Counted from the first letter of the stretch, positions 47,225-60,027 are shown. The stretch: DNA of 64,000 nt from Stratiolaelaps scimitus (GCA_019614645.1 JABWDB010000019.1:5688501-5752500), one strand, 5' to 3'. Numbers and translations: made by a program. Notes: generated by a model not told the origin, from the letters alone.

Positions 47225-47374
47225 ATGGCGCTATCCTCAGCCAGTCTTGAGTCTCTCCCTCGCCATGACCCCGAGGTATCCGAAGTGCTTAAGCACGGTC
47301 TGCCGAAATTTCCCTATTATGGAGACACGGGTGGAGGAGGAGGCGGCTGCTTCTACCGGGACGGACTAATCAAG
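47225..47374 (+). CDS. Candidate first coding exon, 50 codons (unknown)
   Basis: The ATG at 47225 has a good start context (G at -3, G at +4). The frame runs exactly 50 codons to a donor, ATCAAG|GTGTGA (GT at 47375), in phase 0; an in-frame TGA follows at once if it is not spliced. The peptide contains PRHDPEVSEVLKHGLPKFP, then a run of six Gly (GGA/GGC codons) and CFYRDGLIK. This GC-rich island is isolated in AT-rich DNA. A competing frame over 47136-47369 is also open, and an upstream ATG at 47200 would give a 16-codon uORF. No family is recognised. Confidence 0.25.
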
Positions 47375-48212
47375 GTGTGACTGTGTAGACTCCTTCGTAG
47401 GAACGTGCAATACAATGTACGAATTGCGATTCTCAACTCTATATTGTGTAGATTCATGAGCTACCGACTTGGACAGCAAACGAGCCAATTCCAATCAACC
47501 TGGTGAATTTCCGCTAGTAGGTATTTAAAACCGTTTTCGTGTGGTGCGATGAGAATCATGAAACGACGATGGGTTAGTTAGAATCGTATTGCACAACTTA
47601 AGTAAAAGAAAAAAAAGGAAGTTGTTTTTGCTTCCAATGTGCTTACACAATCACACAAGCATATATGTGATCCATTTATCTACTCTTTAATGAGCCATTA
47701 TTTCAACGAATTGCTTGAAGAAAATTATTAGCAAGGCACCATACTACAATCACTGATGCCTTAGTTATTAGGCAGGGATCAGACTTCGATGTGTTGTTAA
47801 TAATTGACCTGTGTTACCTAAAACGGTTTCAAGGCATCCAAAATCTCACTGCGGTGCTAAATTCGAAATGTTCGCAGTTAAGCCCCGTAGTCTTCCATAA
47901 CACCAAATACCAAGACAATTATACGATTTCTCTCCAGCTCGCGTGGACGATACAAATAATTCGTCTCTGCACTTATCGCAATTACAGCATGTGATCTCTG
48001 TTATAATTAATACATCGACTATCCATGTAATGTCATCAGCATCATTTACATTAGCTACGACCAGGCACGCCTGTCACTCGCGAAAGCCTCCATTGAGGTA
48101 TCACTCCACTCTGCGAGCCAACGAAATGCACACATACCCTAAATGCTGAATCGGATGTTAGTATTATAAGTATTATTATTATTATAGGAGACTATTATGT
48201 CGATTTCAATAT

Positions 48213-48527
48213 GTGGCAAAGTATGTGGTAGCAAAAATCTCATACGGCTGTTGTGCGGCAACCCGTATATATTATACAGCCCGACCCTGCCTCATTCCAA
48301 TATCGTGCGCTATTCATTCCGAACGAATCGTACTCGTCGGCACCGATAGCCAATTTTCGGAGAGCCGCTCGAATCCACTGGCCGCCTTATGGCTGTGCGA
48401 TGATATGTGGGCCGCAATCTGTTTACGAGCCTCAGTAGCAGAACCAGCACGGGCCACGCGGGCCACATCGCGCTTCCATCGTCCGGAAGTGCAATTTTGT
48501 CAATCTACCAACGACTTGAAAGTATAG
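48213..48527 (+). CDS. Open frame of 104 codons (doubtful, unknown)
   Basis: An ATG-started frame (MAKYVVAKISYGCC...) overlaps another plus frame (48232-48438) whose peptide, with segments such as IIQPDPASFQYRALF and ARIHWPPYGC, looks equally protein-like. At most one could be coding. Neither has a known domain or convincing splice sites. Recorded because the two frames lie between the better exon candidates at 47.2 and 51.8 kb. Confidence 0.12.
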   Translation: MAKYVVAKISYGCCAATRIYYTARPCLIPISCAIHSERIVLVGTDSQFSESRSNPLAALWLCDDMWAAICLRASVAEPARATRATSRFHRPEVQFCQSTNDLKV

Positions 48528-51270
48528 CGTAGCAGTAATTGCCGCTGTTGCTGCGGGCGCGCAGTTGGCCAGTCAGTCGGGTCTGGGAAGCGAGCTACCG
48601 AGCGATCTCGATATCTCTATTAATGGCCTTCGTGCCGCGATTGTCTGCGTGCCTGCCCCTCTGCCGAGGTAAGGCCTGCTCGATCAGACTAATCGCCGGA
48701 AATCTCCATGATCAGGGAAGCTATGCCAGTAAGGGAGCACGGTGAGGTGTCCTTGTCGTTGACATGGCGGGGGTGAGTTGACTTCAGTTTCTGGCCTTCC
48801 CGAATGCATAAATATGTAGAACTGCAACGCATCGCAATTCTTGTAGTGACGTCGTGACAAGGCGTTTTGCTCAGATAGCAGTCGGCATAGCGGCGTTGAA
48901 CTCTTTAAACGTTGACGATAATAGAAAATCTAGGTATACTACGTAATCAGTTGAGATTGAGCCCGGTGAGAGCGCGAGAGCAGAAGTTCCCGTGAGTGGC
49001 GTTTTCATGAGGGTTCCATAGAGGAGAGTATCTCTGGCAAGGTGCCGCCTCTTGCCGAAATCGCCGGCCAGCAGTGCATCTCTCGACCAGATTGAAGTGC
49101 ACTGCGTGAAGACGAGTTTGAATGGCGTTGAAATGAAAACGACAAAAACGGACATCCCTCATTGGTATTGCTACTAATTAGTATAAGAATAATATCCAAT
49201 CGAGTTTGGGCTTCGAATGGATTTTATATTATCATGTGCATCGTGCGAGTTACTTGTGTATCGTGTGACTCGGGCTGTTACACTAGTGTTATGCAGGTCA
49301 TGAATAGCCAAGGAGTTTTAGTGATTCCCACAAACCGAACGGTCCACCCGGCATCATTAAAAGTCAGCTACATTTCAAATCGAACAGTGGATCCTGGCTG
49401 AGACCGTTGGCGCCTGATTAAGGCGTCCTTTACTAAATATGTCCAACTGAATTGAACATATTTTCCCTGGACCTGCACACCTTCGGGTGGCGTCGAACGA
49501 GTACACCCCGACTCACGTTATTGCGAGTATTTCCGCCATATATCAGTATTCACTGTATTCGATTTGTGCCTTGTTAAGAATCACCTAATATATCAGACAT
49601 CGTCCGGAGAAGATCGTCAGGGCCACGCTCAGCGCCTGAGGGGATACACAACTGATACGTTCGGCTGCCCTTCCTGAGCAGGGGGGGGGGGCACTGAGCA
49701 GGGTGCTCATATCAGCATTCATCAATCGCAACTCGCGAACAACTCCGGCCACCGTACCCACTTCTCGATAGGACAGGAGCCCGTTTGCCGTCGTCATATC
49801 AACGTTCGAACCCTCTGAAGCACGCAGCTGCATGAAAGAATGACAGATGAACCGGTGTCGAAACACCACACATGCTGCTATATGCTGGCTGCAAGACGCA
49901 ACGGTCGCATGGCTCCATCTGGCGAGCCGTCGGCGCGCAACAGGGAGACCGCAGCGAGCGACCGCGAAGGGCCGTCGCTGCCCGGCTCAAAACATATTCA
50001 CCTGCTCGTGGGAGAGAAGATAAATTGAAACATACAGCACACAACGCGCAGTGAACTCGAGTGGACGATTTTCACGGGGCAGAGGACCGATCTCCAGCAT
50101 CATCCAATGGTGTGAATTTCACAAATTCGAGTATTGTACATCGTATTCATTTATTTGCTGAATACCGTAGATGGTGGTCAAGTGACTTCTCTTCTTCGGT
50201 GAAATGAATAGACTCTAGGCTCTATCATTCACGTCTACGGTTGGGCGCGTCGTCACCGACCATGGGGTCTTCGTTGTAACTGGTCACCATGTAATCGATA
50301 AATACCTCCATATATGCCACACAAAGTTATCCATTTGAATGGCCCAATTCGAATAGTAGCCCGTGCTTATCATATGCACTCAGATGATACCGGGGCGCCA
50401 TCTATCATCACTGTAAATGGAATCAACTATACTTTCTAATCTCCAGCCTTCTCTGCCCGGTCCAATTCCGAGAATGTCGCCATTATAATAATTATTATTA
50501 CTAGTAGTAGTAGTAGTAGTAATAGAAGAAGTGCTAATAACCTTATTATCATCGTGATTATTACTACTATTAGTCATAGCCCGGGACCGAGCACAGCTTA
50601 CCTAGTCGGGCTAGCACAATTCAAATTCGAATATTTCCCTTGGCCAGCACTCAAACGTTTCCCCGCCCGTCGGGTCGTGATCCTCCCGGGCAAAAGGGAA
50701 TTCTACTGGTAGTCCATCCAATAGTCAACGCCGTAAGTATTCGTTCCGTATAGGCACACGCCTTGTTCAGCTGTAGAGGTAAGGTTCCAGAAATATCATG
50801 TTGCCATGTCGATAATTCTGCCTCGTCTGAGCTGGGGCTATTTACTATCCCGCCTGCCCGCTGATGAATAGCATAGATGACTCAGTACAGAGACGCCGGG
50901 CGGCTAAACCGCTGTTCGTGGTGAAACAATCGCTTGATGATAACACCGCTGGGAAAGGACAACATTCGTTGGACGTCGATAATCGAGTTTCTGTCACGGT
51001 GCGCGCACACTCGATGTAGCGGGACATGATATATGTCGATCTGCACAAATCGTATTTGTGTGCGTGTATGCCTAAGTGACGAAATATCTGTGTCGTCGTT
51101 AATTAGGACAAATGCCATTGGGGCCATAATCAAAGCGGTGTATTGGTCGAGATCCTCGGTTAGAGTTTGATTAATCAAGTTTTCAATTCAGTGAATGCGT
51201 ATATTATGCAATATTTGACACAGCCCTCGGCTGTGCGAGGTGCTTGTCGTTATGTAACGGCCATAATGCA
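48528..51270. other. Spacer without an identified gene
   Basis: The stretch holds a G11 run at 49681-49691 flanked by a 10-base direct repeat, a (TAG)n tract at about 50502-50522 and unrecognised overlapping frames at 49.8-50.05 kb. Confidence 0.5.
50502..50522 (+). repeat. (TAG)n trinucleotide repeat
   Basis: Six or seven TAG units embedded in ATT/TTA-rich sequence. Confidence 0.9.
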
Positions 51271-51363
51271 CGACAAACAAAAAAATAGACGAATCGCTTA
51301 ATCAAATCTCGAAATGTCAAAAACGACAAACAAAAAAATAGACAAATCGCAGAATCAAATCTC
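51271..51363 (+). repeat. Two-copy 53-bp-spaced direct repeat
   Basis: A block of about 40 bases beginning CGACAAACAAAAAAATAGAC and ending AATCAAATCTC occurs at 51271-51311 and 51324-51363 with only about three or four mismatches. It is a recent local tandem duplication with no visible function. Confidence 0.9.
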
Positions 51364-51789
51364 AACTTCTATATTCCACTAAACATTCGAATCGTGTGTA
51401 ATTGTATCAGGCGAAGACGATACACTAATACCTCTCCCATTTGATTTGTAAATATAATTAAAAAAATATTACAACCATGGATTTCCCATCAGTTCGAACA
51501 ATCACGTTGTTTCATCAATGACACTGACACATACACTTGCCTAATTCAATGATATGCAAATCTCGCCCACGGTGATTTTATCTCCAGCTTTCTGGCGAAC
51601 ACCCGCTACCGAATGACAACTAGAGTCGCCCCAATTTCGCGTATTGTAAATCTCCATTGCGGCCTTACTTGCTGCCACAGCAAGTGAGGTCGTAGCGGAG
51701 CTTTACACTAAACGAAATAGGAACGCTTCTGGTGACTATTTGATTGTAGGCAGTATAGCGGCCTTATTTATCACACATTTTAACCCCAG

Positions 51790-52064
51790 AGCCAACGGCA
51801 AAAAAAAAATCCTGTATCGACCTCCCAAACGCTTTCGATATCGGGCTTCCTATTACGCATGACTCAGTCGAGCTCGGCTCGCCGTTTAGCTTAGAACAAA
51901 TGACAATGGTGCCGTGGGGGAAACTGCAGCGACAGCTTCTAGATGGCTTCATCATCGACCCGTGGCAGGGTCTTACAACGGCTGCCTACGGCTATGCGAC
52001 GTTGTTCGCCGTTGAACGCTGTCTCGGTGGCTTCGACGGACAGCGGATTCGCATGCGAACGAAG
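51790..52064 (+). CDS. Best candidate protein-coding exon in the window (unknown function)
   Basis: A plausible acceptor (pyrimidine/A-rich tract then TTTTAACCCCAG at 51778-51789) precedes about 91 codons without a stop that end at a consensus donor, ACGAAG|GTAGTC (GT at 52065), in phase 0. Codons show a high G/C third position and a purine-rich first position, while the flanks are AT-rich, as expected of an exon. The peptide reads in part NAFDIGLPITHDSVELG, MVPWGKLQRQLLDGF, LTTAAYGYATLFAVERCLGG and FDGQRIRMRTK, a balanced globular composition. An alternative acceptor two bases on (CCCCAGAG|CC) would put it in phase 0 at both ends, compatible with the 47.2-kb candidate upstream. No family is recognised. 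The opposite strand has a shorter open frame. Confidence 0.4.
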
Positions 52065-52094
52065 GTAGTCACTCTTCGGTGAATAACTGGATAG

Positions 52095-52133
<39 letters not shown>

Positions 52134-54707
52134 TGAATGAAGTGAAGTAATGCCATGAAGAAAGCCAAGGGGGGTCATTTTGTACTAAACCAATATTCTT
52201 GTAAATACGTTCAGCTGTTTTTTCAGCTTCATTTTGGAGTTGCACCGTGTATAAGAAGTGCATTGGACTGGGGGACTGATAGAGTGTGCATTGGAAATAT
52301 ATTGAGTATTTTAAAAGCTGTATTTATTTCATCATTTATTGATCTGTCGCTGGCTAGGTAATAATTTCGTGAATATCTGTCCTGTTTCGCGTTGGCCATG
52401 CCAAGGTGTGTATCTCTTAATGAGTGGTGGAGTATAATATGAACAGCGTATGAACACCGTTATCGCATTGGGATTGTCACGTTCTTAATATTCAATGGAA
52501 GGCAGTACTCCTTTTTGCGAAAGAGACATAGAGGAGTGCTCGTCGATCACCGTCGGCAGCAGACTACTATCAAAGATCAATGAGAACAGATACGATGCAA
52601 TTGTCGGGTACCAGCCCGCGAGCCGGGGCCTTCCTCCCGATCAAAATGCGATGAAGTTTGTCCAATAGTGGTAGGCGATAAGCATAAACTGAATACAATT
52701 TTTTTGCACAGGCCTGAATCCTACCACTTGGGTATTTTAGTGGGCACCTGCATACGGCTATTGAGATTAACGGTAACTTCCACTTAAAACGGCGACCGCA
52801 ACTAACAGCTCGGCTACGGACACAGTGCAGTAGAACCGAACGGTAGCGATTATTTGTGGCTGTGTAAACCAGACCGACACGAGAGTCAACGTAGACGGGT
52901 GGATGGAAGCGTGCTTTACACATCTCTGTCTAACGCACGATGACCATATCACGGACGCCTCTGAAGCATGACGTAGATGCTATGATATGATGTAGGTGGA
53001 TGACAGATATAAGGTGGTTAGAGACTGAGACGAAAGTTACAAAGTTGCCAAGAAGTTGGAGTTGGTGACCAGTTCTAAAGGTCGCAAGGTTGGTCATGCT
53101 CGCGTGTTGGACAATGACAAGTGACTGTTGTCATTGTTTCATAGTTAACGCTCAAAGAGACCCTAAGTAAAGGTATTATACGTGGCAGAGATTAGTGAGG
53201 ATTAATAGGCAGTCTTAACGGAAATACACCGGGATGATTCCGGGAACGCAAATATATGTGGAGAGCTGAACGTGTACACATTTACAGTTGACCGAATTTG
53301 CTAGAAATATTCTACTTTACATTAGAGGCTGAAACACCGGCACCACCTGTCGTTATCGACCACCTAAGTCCGCCAAGGGTTTCTTCCCTCGGGTTGGGGT
53401 TCGCCCGGAAGGACTCCACATATAGTAGCTGTACTATCTCGTAACACCAAAGGGTTATTTTTCTTTCAGTTATAGTATCAGTGAGTGCTAATATCTCTGA
53501 TCAAACTAAAATAATTCAGTATCACGATGCATAGCGTGCATATTACTGCAGCTGTTGGTAGTCAGCTCACCTCCGACAATTTGAACACTTTCGAACAAAC
53601 CGGACACAGTCAACGAAACGTGTGTGTGTATGTCTTAAAATGTGTTTTTAAATGGCAATAGGCTTACGTAAACGATGTGCAGGTCTGGCAAATGACTCCA
53701 CTCTGTCTCCATGAAGTGGTCTTAGCAATTTTAGCATTGCCGAATGCTAATGCTTAGGGTAGCCAATTTTGGTTTAGTTTAGATTTTATATCTAAGTTCC
53801 GTCAAGCCGCATACGCGTTAGTTGAACTAATTTTCGTCGCATGTCGCATACTATTATAGTATGACGATAACTCGGTATCTCACTGAGTCTTTGAAAGGCA
53901 AAGACGACATTCGTTTTTCGCGACTTTACCCTCGAGAAATAAGCAGAAGAAATGCTACTATATAAGCTTTCGTGAACCTTTCAACCTTTCTCCAAGTATA
54001 AAGTAAGTTGCAAGCCTGTGAGTGCTTTAATACAGCCAATACGGCAATAACAGTATACAGAATATGAGATATATAATGCTACTGGCGAGAGAACTGATTC
54101 GATTTCGCAAAAACGTTACCGCAAAAATTCCGTCTTCCGCTATAGTTTCGACAGCGTTTGCGTTGTACCTGCAAGTCGTTGTTATCACGTACAGATAAAC
54201 GGTTGCTTCTGACTTACGATGATACGAGAGTTGAACCTGAAACGCATATTTCCTCCTCGAATGTACGCACATGCCGAAATTCAACCTTGCCACCGTACAA
54301 CCATCCTAAATTATACAGATATCGAAACTTGAGAGGTTGCAGAGTGACGTTGTTAAGTGGCAGCCGAGTCCAACCTTTATAACATACGCTAGCTTTTCAT
54401 TTGAAAGGAGAGCATTTTCTTCGAATTCACGGACACCACCAGAGACATTCCGGTCCCCATTAGAGTGTGCCTATCGAGGCCTATGGTCAAGACATGGCTT
54501 GACATCCACTGAAGACGCAGCAATGTTACCGCAATTCTTAACACGATCAATGCGCGGTGATTCTCTGGGCCACCTGCGCCGACTCGTCACCATTCGTCTC
54601 CGGTGTTCGTTTGTTCTCTCCCCTGGCGCGGTTCCTCCTGTTGACACACACACACGGTGGTGGGCCATTGCCTCACAATCTACTTGCTGTTGCCTGTTGA
54701 TGCAAGC
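52065..54707. other. AT-rich spacer without an identified gene
   Basis: (AT)n lies at 52098-52131, just after the exon candidate. A minus-strand frame at 52570-52923 (117 codons) is unrecognised. From 53.0 to 54.3 kb no open frame of interest was seen. A 7-bp palindrome CATACTA/TAGTATG occurs near 53846-53864. Confidence 0.5.
52098..52131. repeat. (AT)n microsatellite
   Basis: About 34 bases of alternating AT. Confidence 0.95.
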
Positions 54708-54816
54708 GGTTCGCGCGCGCGAACCATTTAAAAAGGCGCGCTCAGTTCAAACCGACCGGTGCGCATGCGCCGCCCCGGCGACCACAGCGCCCCAAGTGGC
54801 GTTCCGGCAAGTGAGT
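54708..54816 (+). promoter_or_regulatory. Possible CpG promoter with palindromic sites
   Basis: A perfect 18-bp palindrome GGTTCGCGCGCGCGAACC (54708-54725) contains TTCGCGC half-sites of the E2F type on both strands. It is followed by TTTAAAAA (54727-54734), an arthropod-type initiator TCAGTT (54742-54747) and TGCGCATGCGC (54760-54770), one base short of the NRF1 consensus. A strong splice donor, CAA|GTGAGT, lies at 54811-54816, so a short first exon from about 54744 to 54810 is conceivable. The TATA-like string is too close to the initiator to act as a TATA box. The motifs are real; promoter function is inferred. Confidence 0.3.
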
Positions 54817-55794
54817 TATCACAGACACACATTGTGGAGCGGACTAAAGTCAGTTGTGAGCAGCAGCCCTCAGCCGGAGAGGACGACAGCCTGTTGTTCG
54901 GCCGGGCCATATCGTCATAGTGCTGTGTGTGTCCTGTCTCGTCTATGGTCTCGGTCGGGGTTCTATGTTCGAAGTCGATTGTAGGGTTCTTCCCGCGGCT
55001 GCTGCCACTGGCAACGTGCGAGTGTATCTGCGAGTGTTTGCGTGTGTCTGTCGCTCAGTCTGCGTGTGACTGTGTGTGTTGACGACAACAGCACCAGCAG
55101 CAGCGGTGGTGGTGCTGCTGTTGCCTGTGCCCGCCCTGCAATACCCTCTGGCTAGCAGGCACACTCACGTACTAGTTGTACAAGGGAGTTGAAGTTGTAC
55201 GGTGGTGACGACCCACTGTCGCTTGCTGCATGCCTTCAACACTGGCAGCGGGGCCTGCGCGCGAACGACGTCGGCCTGAGCCAGCGAGTGGTTCCACTGC
55301 TGACGGCTCGTAGTCGTTGTTGTCTCTTGTTGTTGTGTTTTGCCCTGGAGTCGCGTGCGTGTGCGCTTTCTCTCTCACTCTGTATCTATCTCTCTCTCCC
55401 TCTCACGCAGTTTGGTTCGTTCTCTAGCGGTGCTGTCATCGGCAGTGTCTTGAGATTCGACGGGGTGCCGATTTTTCTGCTCGGGATATATGATTTCAAT
55501 TGTTGTCACCACTTCGCCGCGGCGTTGGCCGATAAAAGCGGCGGGCTGTGTAAGCGGTCCCTGCGTAGTTCTTCCTCAACGCGTGTTCAATCCTACCGCC
55601 GCTGCCACGGCTGCTGTGGTAATTGCTGGCTGACAGCCGAGTAGCACCAGTCACCAATCGGCCGGTGGCTATCGTGGCTAGACCTAGCAGTGCTCAAGAG
55701 TGACAGTGGTCTGTTTACATTTTTGCGCCGACGGCTGTCTGTCTCGCTGACTCGCTCGAACAGCGGCAGCAGTTGTTATTATTGTTCAGTACAC

Positions 55795-55800
<6 letters not shown>

Positions 55801-55828
<28 letters not shown>
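55801..55828. repeat. (AT)n microsatellite
   Basis: About 28 bases of alternating AT inside the GC-rich 3' part of the window. Confidence 0.95.
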
Positions 55829-55835
<7 letters not shown>

Positions 55836-58800
55836 GAAGACACTGGCTCGTACTCACACGAATACAATCAGTGTATGTGTGTGTATGCCTGTGTGTACAT
55901 ATTCACCAGTCGCGATTTTGTACACGCCGCTCTGGGATCGATAGCCTGATTCCAAGTGACAAGTCTTTACGAATCGATAGCAGGGTGCAGTACCACTTAC
56001 AGGTGTTACAGGCTCCGAAGATCAAGCAGAGAGAGAGAAAAAGTGATCTCTGACGACAACCAATGTGAATGTGACACAAGGGGGAGAGCGCCAAGCAGGA
56101 TTCGTCTTCGTCCCCGACCGGATCGTCCCGCCGTCGTGAGGAAGATTCCGCGTGGTTACCGCGCACAGATACCGTCGTTATTAGCGCAATGCAAATGCAA
56201 CAGTTCGGATAAATCGCTCGAAATCGATGTTGTTCAGGATATGTGTGTGAACGTTGCAAGCAATGAGAGGAAGTGGCAGTAATTGCAGTGACACCAAGAA
56301 TTGTATCAACGCCAACAACAACTCGACATGGACATTTCGAGTCGCCAGCTTTTCCGTAACGGAAACCCAACGCGGTTGTACGTGGCGGCCGTGGCGATCT
56401 GTGTTGTAACTTGAGCGAAAGCAGCAACAATTGAGGGCGCCGCCGCTCGGGAAACCAACAACAGGTGGTGCAAGGGTGGACTCGGGCTAAAGGAAGGATA
56501 AGGCGAGAAAATTGCGCCGAGCCAACAACCTGCTGCAACCAGCACCGATCGAGACACCGCGGCGACAGGTTGGCCCCTTCCGAGACAACACGACCAGGCT
56601 TTTCTTCTATCGTGCGCTCCACGGAGCCGCGATGACGACAACGACAGAGCAGAAATAAGGGCTATAAGAATAACGTTGTGTATCGTGCTCGTTCGGCTGC
56701 TCATCAGTTAAAAACTCCAGACATAATTGCTTAATCGAGCCCCAGACGGGCGTCACTTCATACAAATCCCTGTCCCCATTTGCTTTGTTCCTGTAACAAC
56801 CTGCTGCGCAAGCTGTTACCTACACTAATCACGCGGGTTGAAGTTGAATAGTCTGGCAGCCTACACCGAAATTGCTGCTGGGCATTGTCACACCCCGGGG
56901 AGGGTCAACAAAAGCAGATCTCAGGAACCGCGTCTCGCGAACCGATCCACGCGCGTAAGAGATACCGCTACACAACTCGGGAACGAAGAACGAGAAGCTC
57001 TCGTAAGTCGTGACGACGACGGGAACAAGTTACCAGTTTGTCGTGATATGATGTATTTGTGTATATATAGCTGAGACGACAGTATTTGACTTTGGGAACC
57101 GTTCGGCAAGCCGAGCTCGTGGCGGGAGTTTGAATCTCAGTGTCGATTGAAAGGAGTACCCCTATCGCGCCACCGGAAGTGAACCGTGAAGTGTGTGCTC
57201 AGAAGTGGAACCAGTGGCTTGGGGAGACCTAACCACCTGTGTTATAGTTCCTATCACTACTAAGCTAACGATAACGCCCCGAAACCCAACCAAATCGGAT
57301 TCTATGAGTGTGTGCCAGGTTGACGGATATCTAGCCATGCTGCCCAGAATCGGGCTCGCCAGTCAGAGGTAGGTGCTTCGTTCGATTTGTGGCCCATCAC
57401 GCCGTCGTGTGTTAACATGTGAGCGACGTCTCTCCTCTGAAATCGTTCCCTATCATCTTCAAGCGTGGCTTCCATTCCCCGCATCTTCGACGACAGAACC
57501 TGCTACTAATTATCATTCTTATTCAACGTGTGTTCGCGCGGTGGTCAAATGTGGTACGACCGCAACGAAGCGTTTTTTCGCTCCTGCTGAACGACTGTTT
57601 TTTTTTTGGCATGGACAGCCTTCATGCGACTGCAATTGTACGACAATTTCCGCTAACCACGAGGTGACGCATGGTCAGCGATCGGGGGAGTCTCGGGTCA
57701 ACTCGGGACGAGGCGGGCACGCAGCACATTGAACGCAGTGCAATAACGATGTGATGTGGCAATGTGTGCCTTGCTGCTTTCTACCTCCTTTGCTCATGAA
57801 ATATATAAAATTTATCATAGATTTACTTATACACCTTTTCGATTTCTCATATGGAGATTCGCGAATGAGAAAAAAGGGCGACAAAGCTGTTTCTTGGCTT
57901 AACCCCGCTATGTTCCCACGAGCGCTGTGTTGAGCGGTTGTACCTACCGGCGCTATTCACACCACCGCAGGCTATCCACCAACCGGCCGCCATTGAGCGG
58001 AGCTAGCAACCACTTGTTGCTCTTGTAGTGACGGCTGGCTGCAGCAGCAGCAGTGGGCTTGGCCTGCCGCCTTACGCAGGCTCGCCTGTCGGCTCGGTCT
58101 GCTAGCCGTGCCCGTTCAACCTGGGCGCCCGCGAGGAGGAAGGCCATCAGCGCTCGGCTGCTGCTGTTAAGGTTAAACAATGGTTGACTGGTCGACTGCC
58201 TTTGGATGGTGTCCAGTGCGAGTGGAATAGTTCTCAGTCGTTCCTGTTGCCGTTGTAAGGCTACCTAGCCAAATGATATTCGAGTGTTCGACCGGCTCAC
58301 GCGTGTTGTGCCATGATGGGATGAGGAAGGATCGCCGGGTGGGTAGCTACTCAGCGAGCAAATACTGTCAAGTGGGAAGAGAAAGGAATTGTTTTTGGGG
58401 GAGGAGCCGTCAGGAGAGCCCATATCCGCCAGAAGGCAATGGAAGGAATCGCTACAGAAACGCATGCGTCGTACGATTCAAGTCCAGAATCCATGGTGAC
58501 AGTCAGCTTGAGGCTTGGGAATAGCAAGTTGAAAACAATAGATTGAGTGCGTCCAGGAAGTGACTCACGGCATATACGGGCCAGCTTCAATGCCTGCCGC
58601 ACTGGACTGTACCACTGCCGCCGACAATTCACTCACACTTTAGTACGTCGTCCAAATGGTTGACGAGTCAGGGGGGAGTCAGCTTAAGCTAGGGACTGAG
58701 GGTCAGTCAGTCGCGGGTTGAAAAAACCTTTAACAGATTTGACATGGGACGTCACTGCCGCGAATGTTGGATTTCTTTGGCTAAGTCGAACGATGATCGA

Positions 58801-60027
58801 TGTTGGTTAGGAGATGGATGGATTGATGAACACGGAGAGATGTTTTCGATAGGGTAGGTCTGATCTTCGAGATAATCCTAGTAGTTCAACGAGCTACTGG
58901 CTGATGGGCTCTGCCTGATCGAGTTAGTCGACATGTGTCGGTTCCACTGCCGATGTTTGTGCCATTCGTTGAAACGGTGCGGAAGTGACGGGCACGTGGT
59001 GTTGGTGCGAAATCTGTGCCATGTTCGACGTTTCGAAACACGCTCCCCAATCGACGATACGCTGCGATACTACTGCCAGCAACTAATACCGTTGTCTCGC
59101 TGTCTCAGACTGAGCCAACTGATAGAGGACGAAACGACGATTGCGACTGTGTTATATCAGCTGCCTGATACAATATTTATTGTCAGGTGACAAAAATTAT
59201 TGTCGCTGCCTACTGGAAGATTAAATCGCTATTAAGTTTCAGGTAGACTTGCGCAAGTCGTTACGAGTTTTGCCTAGTTGGCGCTGCCCACACGAGGCAA
59301 AAGCAGGTAATGCTCGCTGTGTTGGTTGGCATGATACGCCTGCTGATGGCTGTGGCAAATTTGTGCATGGTTAAACATACGCGTCAGCTTTGATGTGTGA
59401 CCCATTAGCGAAATGTACGAGTCGCTCACCAGAGAAGCTGGAAGTCTTCAGCGTCGATTAGCCGCTGATATCGTTCCGCTGATCCCCTCCGTCCATAAGA
59501 TGGGGGCGTGTTTGCCAACGGGCCGGCGGTGTCGCGGCCATGTCTCTATGGTCTACTCGATCTGCGCGAACGCGTCGTTCTACAAAGCGTTATCTGCCAC
59601 AAATGATTGGGATCAATAATATTTCGATTGTCTTATGCCTGAAATGAAACTGGCGCATCCGCTAGATGCGATGCTCCTGATCTGTATTTCGTTTCGCCGA
59701 AGGACAAACTCCTGGTAGAGGTGCACTCAAATAATGAGAACACCAGCAACAAAGCTAACTTTTTGGGTAGACCCCAACGTTTTGGAATGTTTGTCCTCAT
59801 GTGCACTTCGCTTAACACAATACGAACGATTCGAAATTCACAGTTGCCACTGTGATCTGTCGCCACGAATAGCCAGCGTTCGTCGTCGTATGATCGTCAT
59901 CTCTTTTCCGCTATGATCCAGCAGCGATAAAAAAGAAAGAAGCAGGCTAATAATTAAAAATAACGAAAATCATATGAGTATAATCATATCAAGCCGAAGC
60001 CTTGATTTTTGCCAGCGACATCTATCG

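Noticed and set aside
54337..54984. 215-codon plus-strand frame across the CpG promoter-like cluster
   Set aside because: It reads through the GC palindrome and initiator region, has no domain, and overlaps open minus frames; more likely low-stop CpG DNA.
55903..56622. 239-codon minus-strand open frame, the longest in the window
   Set aside because: Composition is Ser/Arg/Leu/Cys-rich without any domain, the opposite strand is also open, and the DNA is GC-rich, where stop codons are rare. Frames of this size are expected by chance in 64 kb.
57083..57140. Degenerate B box (GAGTTTGAATCTC)
   Set aside because: No A box at the right distance upstream and no repeat copy.
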